NCBI GenBank assembly: GCA_944387905.1
Contig: CALXGU010000053.1
Span: forward strand, 1-9,209
From: an uncultured Clostridia bacterium
Lineage (GTDB): Bacteria > Bacillota > Clostridia > Oscillospirales > QAKW01
DNA: 9,209 bases
Direction: 5' to 3'
Positions within the stretch are counted from its first letter, which is position 1; each line of letters starts with the position of its first letter. The position numbers and the translations under genes are program-made. The notes below the pieces were generated by a model that saw nothing but the letters and a program-made list of their open reading frames with translations, was not told the DNA's origin and did no database searches. Below, one piece after another: positions 1-7,451 of this stretch.

Positions 1-318
1 ACCGTTCTGACGGTAGCTCTTATCATGCGAAAAAAGCAGTAAGAATCCAAAAAGTATTCCGATAAGAGATACATACAAAAGTATGATCATAATAAAAAGT
101 ACGTTGGAATATGACGAAAACTGCGGGATCTCAGTCGAAAAATAGTTTATTACCGAGCCGATATTTTTGATTATCAGAACAAGACTGCTGCTATGAGTGC
201 CGTTATATCCCGTAATCGGATTGCAGAAGGGAATAAACGACATTACAAGTATAGCAAAAGATAAAAGCCGTACATAAAAATACCTGCTTTTTATCAGTTC
301 AAGCATTTTCGTTTTCAC
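1..318 (-). CDS. Unrecognised membrane protein, N-terminal part only (runs off the left edge)
   Basis: The first 106 codons of a gene are open to the window edge without a stop. The start chosen is GTG at 318..316, because a perfect GGAGGT lies 6 bases upstream; an in-frame ATG four codons further in has no such site. Two hydrophobic segments are visible. The first is at about residues 17-33, just after a basic N-terminus (KTKMLELIKSR). The second, about residues 72-97, is very hydrophobic. Between them lies a polar stretch of about 40 residues containing NPITGYNG and several Ser, which is probably extracytoplasmic. The protein is therefore most likely an integral membrane protein with at least two spanning segments, or the first part of a larger permease-like protein. 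I recognise no family motif. It is transcribed from its own promoter and separated from trmO by a terminator, so it is probably not in the trmO operon. Confidence 0.8.
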   Translation of the reverse strand, partial: MKTKMLELIKSRYFYVRLLSFAILVMSFIPFCNPITGYNGTHSSSLVLIIKNIGSVINYFSTEIPQFSSYSNVLFIMIILLYVSLIGILFGFLLLFSHDKSYRQNG

Positions 319-324
319 TTATTT

Positions 325-330
325 ACCTCC
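325..330 (-). promoter_or_regulatory. Ribosome binding site that fixes the GTG start
   Basis: GGAGGT on the minus strand, 6 bases before the GTG at 318..316. It is a near-perfect match to the 16S anti-Shine-Dalgarno sequence and decides the non-ATG start of the membrane protein. Confidence 0.8.
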
Positions 331-341
331 GTAGAAGTGAT

Positions 342-358
342 TGTCGTACAAGCCGACA
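342..358 (-). other. Small inverted repeat at the predicted mRNA 5' end
   Basis: TGTCG and CGACA arms with a 7-base loop, lying two bases after the predicted transcription start of the membrane-protein gene. It could be a 5' stabilising hairpin or a small operator. A 5-bp stem is weak evidence. Confidence 0.25.
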
Positions 359-366
359 TTTTTTAT

Positions 367-395
367 ATTATAATATAAATAAAGACTGATTTCAA
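367..395 (-). promoter_or_regulatory. Sigma-A-type promoter for the left-edge membrane protein
   Basis: On the minus strand, TTGAAA (395..390), a 17-base spacer, then TATAAT (372..367). The -10 is consensus and the -35 differs from consensus at one position. Predicted transcription start is near 360, giving a leader of about 42 bases. The same hexamers and spacing occur in the promoter at 8192-8220. Confidence 0.7.
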
Positions 396-454
396 CCGCA
401 TTACGTTGAAAAGTGTAAATATTACAAAAATATGTATAATACTTCTTTTTATGT

Positions 455-487
455 AAAAAGCCTCACCTGTCCGGCAAGGCTTTTTTC
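455..487 (-). terminator. Rho-independent terminator of the hydrolase-trmO unit
   Basis: On the minus strand AAAAAGCCT (485..477) pairs with AGGCTTTTT (463..455): a 9-bp stem with a 13-base loop that ends in a T run. The upstream arm and loop lie inside the last codons of trmO, and the stop codon (465..463) sits at the base of the downstream arm, so termination and the end of translation overlap physically. Confidence 0.7.
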
Positions 488-1137
488 ACATCGATAAGAG
501 TAAGAATATTTTTGTCTACCGAAAACTTGATTTCATTACCGCAGAATTGAAATCCGTAAATCCTGTTTTTGTCGTCATGGTAGGCAGGTATCGGGTTTTG
601 TTCTAATATTTCCAAAAGAGTTTTTTGCTTATCCGGCGGCAGTTTGGAAAGCAGATCAGTATCTGCCTTTACCGTAAGATTGTTTTTTATGACGTCACCT
701 GCAAATCCGCTTAAGGCTTCAGGTTTGCTGTCTGAAAACGGAAGATATGGTTTTATATCATATATCGGAGTGTCATTCATGAGATCGGCGCCGTCAACAG
801 TAAGTATGCCTTTTTCCACCGAAACAAGCCGTACGCAGCTCAGACCCAGCGCGTTGGGACGATACGGAGATCTTGTCGCAAATACGCCGACTCTTTTGTT
901 GCCGCCAAGTCTGGGAGGACGCACTGTTGCGGACCATTTGTGAGTTTTAAGCTCCGTAAAGCCCCATATAAGCCAGATATGCGAAAAACCTTCCAGACCG
1001 CGAACTGCTTCATAAGATGAGTATTCTTTTTCAAAAATAATTTTGCTCAGACACCCATCTGCAAGTCCGCTTTGACGGGGGATCGCAAATTTTGTCGTGA
1101 AATCATTTTTTATTACAGCTATTTTTTTGAGTTCCAT
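463..1137 (-). CDS. trmO: tRNA (N6-threonylcarbamoyladenosine(37)-N6)-methyltransferase TrmO
   Basis: Predicted 224 aa, close to the 235 aa of E. coli TrmO (TsaA/YaeB, UPF0066). This family uses S-adenosylmethionine to methylate N6 of t6A37 in tRNA-Thr, giving m6t6A. Family signatures are clear: an N-terminal FAIPRQSGL (residues 17-25), AVRGLEGFSHIWLIW (44-58), the basic RPPRLGGNKRVGVFATRSP (73-91) followed by YRPNALG, and DTPIYDIKPYLPFSD (122-136). The C-terminal part, ILEQNPIPAYHDD with IYGFQF, matches the family's C-terminal extension, so the protein appears complete. The start chosen is ATG at 1137..1135, one base after the upstream TAA; the longer in-frame start would add 16 residues unlike the family and overlap the upstream gene by 47 bases. 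The ribosome site is weak (GGGG, 7 bases away), which suggests translational coupling to the upstream gene. Confidence 0.95.
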   Translation of the reverse strand: MELKKIAVIKNDFTTKFAIPRQSGLADGCLSKIIFEKEYSSYEAVRGLEGFSHIWLIWGFTELKTHKWSATVRPPRLGGNKRVGVFATRSPYRPNALGLSCVRLVSVEKGILTVDGADLMNDTPIYDIKPYLPFSDSKPEALSGFAGDVIKNNLTVKADTDLLSKLPPDKQKTLLEILEQNPIPAYHDDKNRIYGFQFCGNEIKFSVDKNILTLIDVKKALPDR

Positions 1138-1138
1138 T

Positions 1139-4100
1139 TTAAAGCCCCAGTGTTTGCCTTGCGTTTTGCGTAAAATCGATATCAACTGTTTTAACGTCGC
1201 CGTTTTCAGCGATATGGAAAGTCTGTCTGCCGTATCCTGACACAGTCAGGTCTTCTGATATATCAGCGTCTTCACTGTCTGCCCATACAGCTGTGTCGTT
1301 TTTGACATATACCTTTTTCATCACGCCTAACGGCAGTGATATATCATATTCATGTTTTCCGATTCTCAGCGATGCGTGCCGTAGGTTTTCGGGATTGTTC
1401 CACCAGTCGATTGCGGTGAAGTAAACATGCAGGTCTCCGTTTTCCTGCTCGTATACTGCGGCCTGAACATCAGAACCTACTACCGGCGTTACATATTCGC
1501 CGGCGTTTATAGCATCTGTAAGCTGCTCAAAGGTCCCGGTGTACAGCTCAGATACAGCGGTGTGAGCAGGATACAGCTTTGTGTTCAAAAGTATGATCCT
1601 GCCTTTTTCGACCTGCTTTTCTATCAGCAGCGGTTTATTTGAGTCAGTGCTTTCAAGAATGGTTGAATTGTCTGTGTTTATATTGCAGGCTATAGGAATG
1701 CTATTACCGTTGTAGCTGTCGTCTGCAAATTCGATATCGCTGTCAAAACCGATAACCGAAAGGATCTCGTGCCTGCAGAAATGAAGTCGGTAGTTTTCAA
1801 TGTCAGCTCTGTTTGTGGTATCGGTCAAATGCGCAAGCGACAGCAACAGCGTTGCTCCGTTTTTGACACAGTCAAGAATATTGTCAAGGTCTTCGGGCTC
1901 GGCTTTATTATAAGCAAAAAACACAAGCAGCTTATAATCACCCGGGTTTTTTTCTGCCGGTACTATATCAAAGCATCCGCGCGGGTTGCCGGATACCAGA
2001 CCGAACGGAGTATCGTCGCTGAAGTGCCTGAATGCCGACCACGAGCGGGTATCTATAGGGAAAAATGAAAGCTTTGGAATCTGCCAGCTTCGTTCGGCGT
2101 CAAAATCGGCGTTGAATTTGCTGCTTGGCTGACCCCATACTATTCCCGCGCCAAAGCACGGATAACCGTCATATCTTCCTTGAATAACCGCTACTCTGGC
2201 ACGGTAGCTTCCGCTTCTTGTGTGAGATAACACATATCTGTTGAATTGCTGCTGTATTTTCAGATGCTCTTTTGCGGCATGGGAAAAACGGTGGTATGAA
2301 TAGAAGCATTCTTCCATATGCCACAGTCCCTCTTCAGTGTTGATTTCATGAGCGCCCTGCATCCAGGTCGTATACAGCGCAAGACGGTATCTTTGGAACC
2401 TGAGCGGATCGTCATGCGGGGAACTGGACCATTGCAGAGCATGATGCACGCCGATGCGGCTGATATTGTACGCACGTGCGGTGCCTCTTAAAGCACACAT
2501 TAAAAACTCTATAGGACTGTCCATTGTCTCAGCGCCAATCCAATCATAGCCGGCCATGCAGAAATATTTAAAGAGTATTGAGGGCCCGGTGTGTCGTGAA
2601 ACATTGAATTTGATAGCTTTGAGACTGTCAATGACCGCTTTTGCCTGCGCCTCCATATCGGCGGGCAGATTCGGGTCATGGCAGAGCCAGTATCTTTTTC
2701 CGTCGTCAAACATGTCCGATGGATAGAAATATGTGCCGGCATTTCCCGGATTGTTTCTGCGCTGACGAAGAGTGTTGTCAAAAATCTGTTCAGTGTCGTA
2801 ATAATCGTTTATATTCCAGAAATCATCTGTATGCTCGTATGAACCCCAATAACAGTACGCGCCGTCACGTTCATGCAGCTGTCTGCCGAGAAAGCCTGTG
2901 GTATCGCCGTCAGCTGACGCGAGTTGTTCAAAAGACGGATTTGCCGTACAGCCCTGCGGCTCTCTGCCGTCTACCATGTGTGAATATTTAAGTCCCAGAC
3001 CGTTGAAAAGCCATGTCATTTCACGCCATGTATCGTCATGTACCGTGCGGCTGCCGCTCCAACGGTATACAGGTCGTATCGTTATCAGTGTGCCGATATT
3101 ATTCTGCATATACCATTTGATATAATTGCGCATATCTGTTATATCCTGATTTATGTAGACCATGTCTCCGGTACCTGTAATGACACCGTCGTCTTTGCGG
3201 TCTGTGACCTGCTTTACGGTGCGGTGCTCAGTATGATTTTTGTCACTGAGAGATATGACAAGATCATTCTGTTGATTTTGACATATCAGCTGTAAAAAAG
3301 CAAGTCCGGTTTTTTCAAAATCAAGAGAAGATATTGCTTTTACACCTGGTCCTATATTAAGACTGCACGGTCTTTTTATATCCAAAAGCAGAGAAAAAGG
3401 CTTGCCCGCGCTTACTATCTCAGGGCAGGACACTATATTGAACTCATAAGCGTTTTCGGATACGATTCCCAGTTCGTGCAGACGGTATGGCAAGGCGTCA
3501 TGCCAGTCTGATGTAAGAGTAAACTCAATATGGTTTTTACCGTTTTTCAAAGCGCTTTGAGGAAGCGTTATTTCTTTTTCGGAATATCTGTGACAGCGCT
3601 CGAAAAATTCGTCGTTGAATACAGTAGTGCCGTTTAAGTCTATTTTCATTTTCGGCCATTCCGCACGTGACAGGTTTACGCCCAGCCAGTTGAAAAATCG
3701 CTGATACATAGATGTATCGGGGGCAAACGGAGGAATAAGATTGTAGCCGTTTGATGAAATAAGTGAAGGCCGTTCAAACACAATACTGCCTTCAAACTTT
3801 TCTCCCTCAAGTATATATGATACGTTTGCTGTTTTATCTTTCGGTATTTCAATATCCATGCTGAATTGGCGCATAGGATAGCTGCCTTCGGGAAAATCGA
3901 TGGTGTATACCTTATCCGGAGGATTTTTTGTCTGATTTTTCATAAGACCGTCGCGCATATATCTTATTTCAAATGACAGCCGCAGATATCCGCCGGGTTT
4001 GATTTTAATATTGTCTGCTTTTGCGTCAACAGACAGATGCCATGTGTCTGAGTATTGCTGTATTGCGATATATGCCGCGACAGGTTTCCACATGATTTTT

Positions 4101-4369
4101 TTGCAGCATAATTTTGGATAATCTGCCCCGTCAAACTTTAATCCCCAGGCGCTGTCCGTACCCTTTACCAGAGCATCGGCAGTACGTCTGTATACGGCTG
4201 TTGAGCACAGTTCTGTCTTCCAATAGTAAAACATTTCTGTCTCACCGGTAAAAAATAAACGATATTCCAAGTTTTCCTGGGCTGAAAATTCAAAATCATA
4301 AGAATAAGTCTGCTGAGGGAATATGAGAGGTCCGTGCTGTTGTTCAAAAAGCAGTTTGTAGTTTTCCAT
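1139..4369 (-). CDS. Large cytoplasmic glycoside-hydrolase-like protein, family not recognised
   Basis: Predicted 1076 aa, with no signal peptide. The start is ATG at 4369..4367, with AAGGAGA just upstream. Three regions can be seen. Residues 1 to about 440 are rich in beta-strand patterns and look like one or more beta-sandwich (jelly-roll) modules. About 440-800 has the aromatic, Asp/Glu-rich texture of a TIM-barrel glycosidase: TLITIRPVYRW, a run of Trp/Tyr in the middle, GYDWIGAETMDS with E614, and GAHEINTEEGLW with E675, E679 and E680. About 808-960 resembles the Rossmann-like, amidotransferase-like domain that follows the barrel in GH42-type enzymes (YKLLVFFAYNK, then a Gly-Ala-hydrophobic strand). 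The last 110 residues look like a small beta-sandwich. It probably acts inside the cell on an imported glycan or oligosaccharide; the substrate cannot be told. E614 and the E675-E680 cluster are guesses at catalytic acids. Glycosidase is the best reading, but a catalytically dead relative is possible. trmO follows one base later. Confidence 0.6.
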   Translation of the reverse strand: MENYKLLFEQQHGPLIFPQQTYSYDFEFSAQENLEYRLFFTGETEMFYYWKTELCSTAVYRRTADALVKGTDSAWGLKFDGADYPKLCCKKIMWKPVAAYIAIQQYSDTWHLSVDAKADNIKIKPGGYLRLSFEIRYMRDGLMKNQTKNPPDKVYTIDFPEGSYPMRQFSMDIEIPKDKTANVSYILEGEKFEGSIVFERPSLISSNGYNLIPPFAPDTSMYQRFFNWLGVNLSRAEWPKMKIDLNGTTVFNDEFFERCHRYSEKEITLPQSALKNGKNHIEFTLTSDWHDALPYRLHELGIVSENAYEFNIVSCPEIVSAGKPFSLLLDIKRPCSLNIGPGVKAISSLDFEKTGLAFLQLICQNQQNDLVISLSDKNHTEHRTVKQVTDRKDDGVITGTGDMVYINQDITDMRNYIKWYMQNNIGTLITIRPVYRWSGSRTVHDDTWREMTWLFNGLGLKYSHMVDGREPQGCTANPSFEQLASADGDTTGFLGRQLHERDGAYCYWGSYEHTDDFWNINDYYDTEQIFDNTLRQRRNNPGNAGTYFYPSDMFDDGKRYWLCHDPNLPADMEAQAKAVIDSLKAIKFNVSRHTGPSILFKYFCMAGYDWIGAETMDSPIEFLMCALRGTARAYNISRIGVHHALQWSSSPHDDPLRFQRYRLALYTTWMQGAHEINTEEGLWHMEECFYSYHRFSHAAKEHLKIQQQFNRYVLSHTRSGSYRARVAVIQGRYDGYPCFGAGIVWGQPSSKFNADFDAERSWQIPKLSFFPIDTRSWSAFRHFSDDTPFGLVSGNPRGCFDIVPAEKNPGDYKLLVFFAYNKAEPEDLDNILDCVKNGATLLLSLAHLTDTTNRADIENYRLHFCRHEILSVIGFDSDIEFADDSYNGNSIPIACNINTDNSTILESTDSNKPLLIEKQVEKGRIILLNTKLYPAHTAVSELYTGTFEQLTDAINAGEYVTPVVGSDVQAAVYEQENGDLHVYFTAIDWWNNPENLRHASLRIGKHEYDISLPLGVMKKVYVKNDTAVWADSEDADISEDLTVSGYGRQTFHIAENGDVKTVDIDFTQNARQTLGL

Positions 4370-4374
4370 AACTT

Positions 4375-4381
4375 TCTCCTT
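4375..4381 (-). promoter_or_regulatory. Ribosome binding site that decides the hydrolase start
   Basis: AAGGAGA on the minus strand; its AGGAG core is 6 bases from the ATG at 4369..4367. It rules out the longer reading frame, which would begin inside the upstream gene's terminator. Confidence 0.8.
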
Positions 4382-4388
4382 CGCGCGT

Positions 4389-4418
4389 AGTATATTTGCG
4401 ATATACAGCGTGACACAA
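4389..4418 (-). promoter_or_regulatory. Possible promoter of the hydrolase-trmO unit
   Basis: On the minus strand, TTGTGT (4418..4413), an 18-base spacer and TATACT (4394..4389). The -10 is good and the -35 is weak. It lies between the upstream terminator and the ribosome site, where a promoter is needed; the leader would be only about 13 bases. Confidence 0.35.
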
Positions 4419-4460
4419 TTAAGAAATTTTAAGTTCAACAGTATTACCGATATGATTATA

Positions 4461-4503
4461 TAAAAAAGCTGAGCGATTATCAAGAGAAAACAGCTCAGCT
4501 TTT
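4461..4503 (-). terminator. Rho-independent terminator of the beta-helix surface protein gene
   Basis: On the minus strand AAAAGCTGAGC (4503..4493) pairs perfectly with GCTCAGCTTTT (4474..4464): an 11-bp stem with an 18-base loop, followed by more T. It starts about 12 bases after the stop codon. It isolates the surface protein gene from the hydrolase-trmO unit. Confidence 0.9.
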
Positions 4504-4515
4504 ATTAAAATCGGA

Positions 4516-6438
4516 TCATTTATTGAATACAGTTAAAATTTTATCACGAAATATAACAGCGACCAAAGCCGATCCGGATACAGCAAGCAAAACAAGCCAC
4601 AGTAAAACATTGCTGTTATCACCGGTATCGGGAGTGACTGCGTCATTTTTATCTATTATCAGATCTGAAACATCATTTTCAGGTGTTTGCTGAATATCGT
4701 TATCAGGAGCATTATCCGGCAGTTGCTGTTCAGGGATATTGTCATCGTTTCCTTTATCAGGATCACTGCCTGTTGCGGGTATTGCTTCGGAATCAGTTCT
4801 GTAGCCGCAGACAGTACACTGCTGATATCTGCTGCCCTGTTCTGTGGCAGTCGGCTCTTTTTCAACGGCCCATTCAAATGAATGCGCCGAATACTCTGAT
4901 TTCTCACCGCATTCACATTCTTTCCAGTGCCCGGCAGAGTCATTTTTCCACTCACTGTCAAAATTATGTGTATGAGTGACCAAATTTCCGTTTTCATCGA
5001 TCTCGAGATTGGAATTTTCCGGGTTGGCTATAACTGCGTCAGTGGCCTGAGGAGATTTATATATAGCGACAAATCCTTCGATGTCACTTGAAAAACTGGT
5101 ATCTTTTCCGAATTCAACACTGACCGGTGTTCCTGAATTTGTACTTTCCATAAAAATACCCAAGCCATTGTCACCGGAAAATTCAACTTCGGCGTTTTCT
5201 TCAAAGTATAATTTGGTTTCAGCCGAAGAATTGTCAAGTTGATTGTCAACGTTGATGCAATACCAAGAATTTTCACCGGTTATCAGCTTTAGCTTGCCGC
5301 TTGAATTCACGGACGAGCCGTTTACCACTAACGGCGCGCCTGTAAAAGCATTGGTATGATCGAGTACAAGATCGCTCATACTGAAATTTTCCGCACTGTA
5401 AACATTCAGGACATGTTTGTTAGAGTGAGTTGCGGTCAAAGTACCGTTTTCGACTGTAACATTATTACCGCTTACATTTACAAGATGCTTATTATTGTCA
5501 AATGTGCCTGTAAAATTTTCAGAAGCAGTTATTTCATGACCGTTAAGATCTATAGTGATATCGTTTTTTGATATATTCAGCATTTTATCAAGCTGTATAT
5601 CTTCTGCAAGCTTTATTACAGTATTCGGTTTAGTATCCTGACTGTAAGGACTGTCTGAGTTTATAAGTTCATTCCATACAGCGTCATCATCAACGACATA
5701 TGTAACCTTTTCGACAGAGCCGTAAACGTCTCCGGTTATTGCCGGTCCGTAGCCTTCTCCCCACTCTGCCCACATACTGTTGGTAAAGTCCATTGTAAGA
5801 TCGCTTATATCAAGTTTACCATTTTCGGGGACAGATGCACTTACATATGCATGCATATAAACGTTTTCGATTTTTGAATCGCCTATATCTTTTTGATCAT
5901 TCAGAGGATTAAAGTAAACCGAGCCGCTGAAAACCCGACCGTTCGCTGAGCCGGGATAGACTACAGGTTTTATTGTTGAATTTTTCAGCGTAAAATTTTT
6001 GCCCATGACTTCAATAGCCTTGTTTTGTTCGGTCTTGCTTGCGATATCCACGTTATCTATAGTGATATTATTGCCCCATACGGTTATGAAGTCCTGATGC
6101 TGCCAAATACCGTTTTCAGTTACAACATCACTTGTTATAACAGTATCTTCTTCACCGATAATTGTTATATCATCTTGATAGATAGGGAAATACCATCCGC
6201 CTTGGCCGTTGTATGCCCAAGACGCATATTTGTCAAGATCCGATTGAGTAAGAGTATAGGTGCCGGATTTAAGTTTCCAAGTCTGACCTTGCTGTTGCTG
6301 AGCAATAGCGTCTGAGAGTTGGTCTGCATTGCTGATCTCAATTACATTATCATTTTCCTGAGCGTATACTGCGGCCGGAGCTATCATTATTATCATCAAA
6401 ACAACAAGAAATAAAGCAATATATCTTTTATTTTTCAT
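4516..6438 (-). CDS. Secreted beta-helix surface protein with C-terminal wall-sorting signal
   Basis: Predicted 640 aa. Residues 1-26 form a signal peptide: basic MKNKRY, a long hydrophobic core, and cleavage predicted after VYA. The mature part looks like a right-handed parallel beta-helix of the pectin-lyase type. A first block at about 30-240 contains LKSGTYTL and ITIDNVDI; a second at about 275-470 contains ITIDLNGHEI and VTVENGTL. Residues about 487-555 are a His/Cys-rich module: THTHNFDSEW, GHWKECECG, then CTVCGY and a closing IPATG. This arrangement looks familiar from surface proteins of gut Clostridia and may bind metal. An Asp/Asn/Pro/Gln-rich spacer leads to TPDTG (602-606), a hydrophobic helix and a short tail with Arg and Lys, as in sortase substrates. 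I see no pectate-lyase catalytic signature, so binding or adhesion is as likely as catalysis. The ribosome site (GGAAAGGA) is 13 bases from the ATG, which is rather far. Confidence 0.85.
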   Translation of the reverse strand: MKNKRYIALFLVVLMIIMIAPAAVYAQENDNVIEISNADQLSDAIAQQQQGQTWKLKSGTYTLTQSDLDKYASWAYNGQGGWYFPIYQDDITIIGEEDTVITSDVVTENGIWQHQDFITVWGNNITIDNVDIASKTEQNKAIEVMGKNFTLKNSTIKPVVYPGSANGRVFSGSVYFNPLNDQKDIGDSKIENVYMHAYVSASVPENGKLDISDLTMDFTNSMWAEWGEGYGPAITGDVYGSVEKVTYVVDDDAVWNELINSDSPYSQDTKPNTVIKLAEDIQLDKMLNISKNDITIDLNGHEITASENFTGTFDNNKHLVNVSGNNVTVENGTLTATHSNKHVLNVYSAENFSMSDLVLDHTNAFTGAPLVVNGSSVNSSGKLKLITGENSWYCINVDNQLDNSSAETKLYFEENAEVEFSGDNGLGIFMESTNSGTPVSVEFGKDTSFSSDIEGFVAIYKSPQATDAVIANPENSNLEIDENGNLVTHTHNFDSEWKNDSAGHWKECECGEKSEYSAHSFEWAVEKEPTATEQGSRYQQCTVCGYRTDSEAIPATGSDPDKGNDDNIPEQQLPDNAPDNDIQQTPENDVSDLIIDKNDAVTPDTGDNSNVLLWLVLLAVSGSALVAVIFRDKILTVFNK

Positions 6439-6495
6439 TTGATTTTTTCAGTCCTTTCCATTCAAAATGAATATTTTATATACTACTCAAGATGT

Positions 6496-6524
6496 ATTTT
6501 ATCATTTTAAAAATACTAAATCAA
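6496..6524 (-). promoter_or_regulatory. Sigma-A-type promoter of the surface protein gene
   Basis: On the minus strand, TTGATT (6524..6519), a 17-base spacer and TAAAAT (6501..6496). Predicted start is near 6489, giving a leader of about 50 bases. No convincing terminator separates it from the formyltransferase gene upstream, so some read-through is possible. Confidence 0.55.
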
Positions 6525-6577
6525 TACATTAGCAAACATTACAATAATTTGGAAAAAGTACAAAATTAAGAGTCTTA

Positions 6578-7360
6578 TCATAATTCCTTTATATAGTCAG
6601 CCCTGATATATCCGCCCTTTACAGAAAATGGTTTGTTCTTTGAAACGGATTTAATAACTTTGCCGTTTATTATTTCAAAACGCTTGCCTTTACTGCTGTA
6701 AATACATTCATATCCGTAAAAAGCTCTCAGGATCGTATCGGCTGTATCAGCATCCATATCAGCAGTGACAGTCCAGTCGTTTTCGTTGGGCATAGGCCAG
6801 TATTGACCTCCTGTCTGTTTGACTGCATTTTTCAGAAGAGATGGCAGCCGAGAAATAAGCGTGTGCACCAGTGCAGGGATTTTTTCATATACCTTTTGCA
6901 TATAGCTTTGTAAAGTCTCGTTGCTTTCGATCTTAAATTTTTTTTGTATAAGAATATCACCCGTGTCAAAATCTTCTGCCATTTTGTGAATGGTTATACC
7001 CCCGTATTTAAGCTTATTTAAAATAATAATGGGCATTGGCCATGCTCCGCGTCCTGCAGGAAGATAAGACGGATGAAAGTTTACCATTGGTATGTCTGCA
7101 GAAACAGGAACTTTAAAATAATACGCGGCGCAGACAATAAGCTGACAGCCCATATTTTTGAGCTGTACAAGATCCGCGTTTGTCACGCGCTCAAGAGTAT
7201 ATGGTATACCCTCCGATTTCGCCGCGGCGATCGTTTTTATGTTAAATTCCGTTTTGTTGTCTGCGGGGCAGGTGAAAACCTTTATTATTTCGCAGTCTTC
7301 TTTTAAAAGCGAATCAAATACCTCAAGCAGCAGATCAATGCCTAAATAAGCAATTTTCAT
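6578..7360 (-). CDS. Formyltransferase-family protein (Fmt/sugar N-formyltransferase fold)
   Basis: Predicted 260 aa. The N-terminal part has the formyltransferase fold (Formyl_trans_N), which moves a formyl group from 10-formyltetrahydrofolate to an amine. The catalytic triad of the family is present: N94 and H96 in NFHPSYLP and D132 in DTGD. The His-to-Asp spacing of 36 residues equals that of E. coli Fmt (H110, D146). RGAWPMPI (104-111) and GGITIHKM (120-127) are also typical. A short C-terminal region, from about GQYWPMP onward, resembles a reduced Formyl_trans_C domain. The protein is about 50 residues shorter than methionyl-tRNA formyltransferase, so it is probably not the housekeeping enzyme; a sugar or other amine N-formyltransferase is more likely. 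The start is supported by GAGGT about 7 bases upstream. It follows the methyltransferase by 91 bases with no clear terminator, so the two are probably co-transcribed; a TATAAA at 7384..7379 could be an extra -10. Confidence 0.85.
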   Translation of the reverse strand: MKIAYLGIDLLLEVFDSLLKEDCEIIKVFTCPADNKTEFNIKTIAAAKSEGIPYTLERVTNADLVQLKNMGCQLIVCAAYYFKVPVSADIPMVNFHPSYLPAGRGAWPMPIIILNKLKYGGITIHKMAEDFDTGDILIQKKFKIESNETLQSYMQKVYEKIPALVHTLISRLPSLLKNAVKQTGGQYWPMPNENDWTVTADMDADTADTILRAFYGYECIYSSKGKRFEIINGKVIKSVSKNKPFSVKGGYIRADYIKEL

Positions 7361-7451
7361 TACGTTACCTCATTTGATTTTATACTGTTATTTTTTCTTG
7401 AAATAAAACAAATATAATCTTTATTTTATGTATCATAAGTCGCTTGAACAG

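Noticed and set aside
1138..1185. 16-residue longer N-terminus for TrmO
   Set aside because: It overlaps the end of the upstream gene, has no similarity to the family's N-terminus, and the ATG at 1137 gives the normal TrmO start.
4370..4483. 38-residue hydrophobic N-terminal extension of the glycosidase-like protein, which could look like a signal anchor
   Set aside because: It begins inside the loop of the upstream gene's terminator and covers the promoter region, while a strong ribosome site sits just before the internal ATG at 4369.
4516..6438. Calling the beta-helix protein a pectate lyase
   Set aside because: The fold pattern is there, but no catalytic or calcium-binding signature of pectate lyases could be identified.
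7422..7430. CATAAAATA on the minus strand upstream of the formyltransferase, another possible sigma-K/E -10
   Set aside because: No ACC or ATA element lies at the right distance upstream, and the region is so AT-rich that a match to this short pattern is expected by chance.
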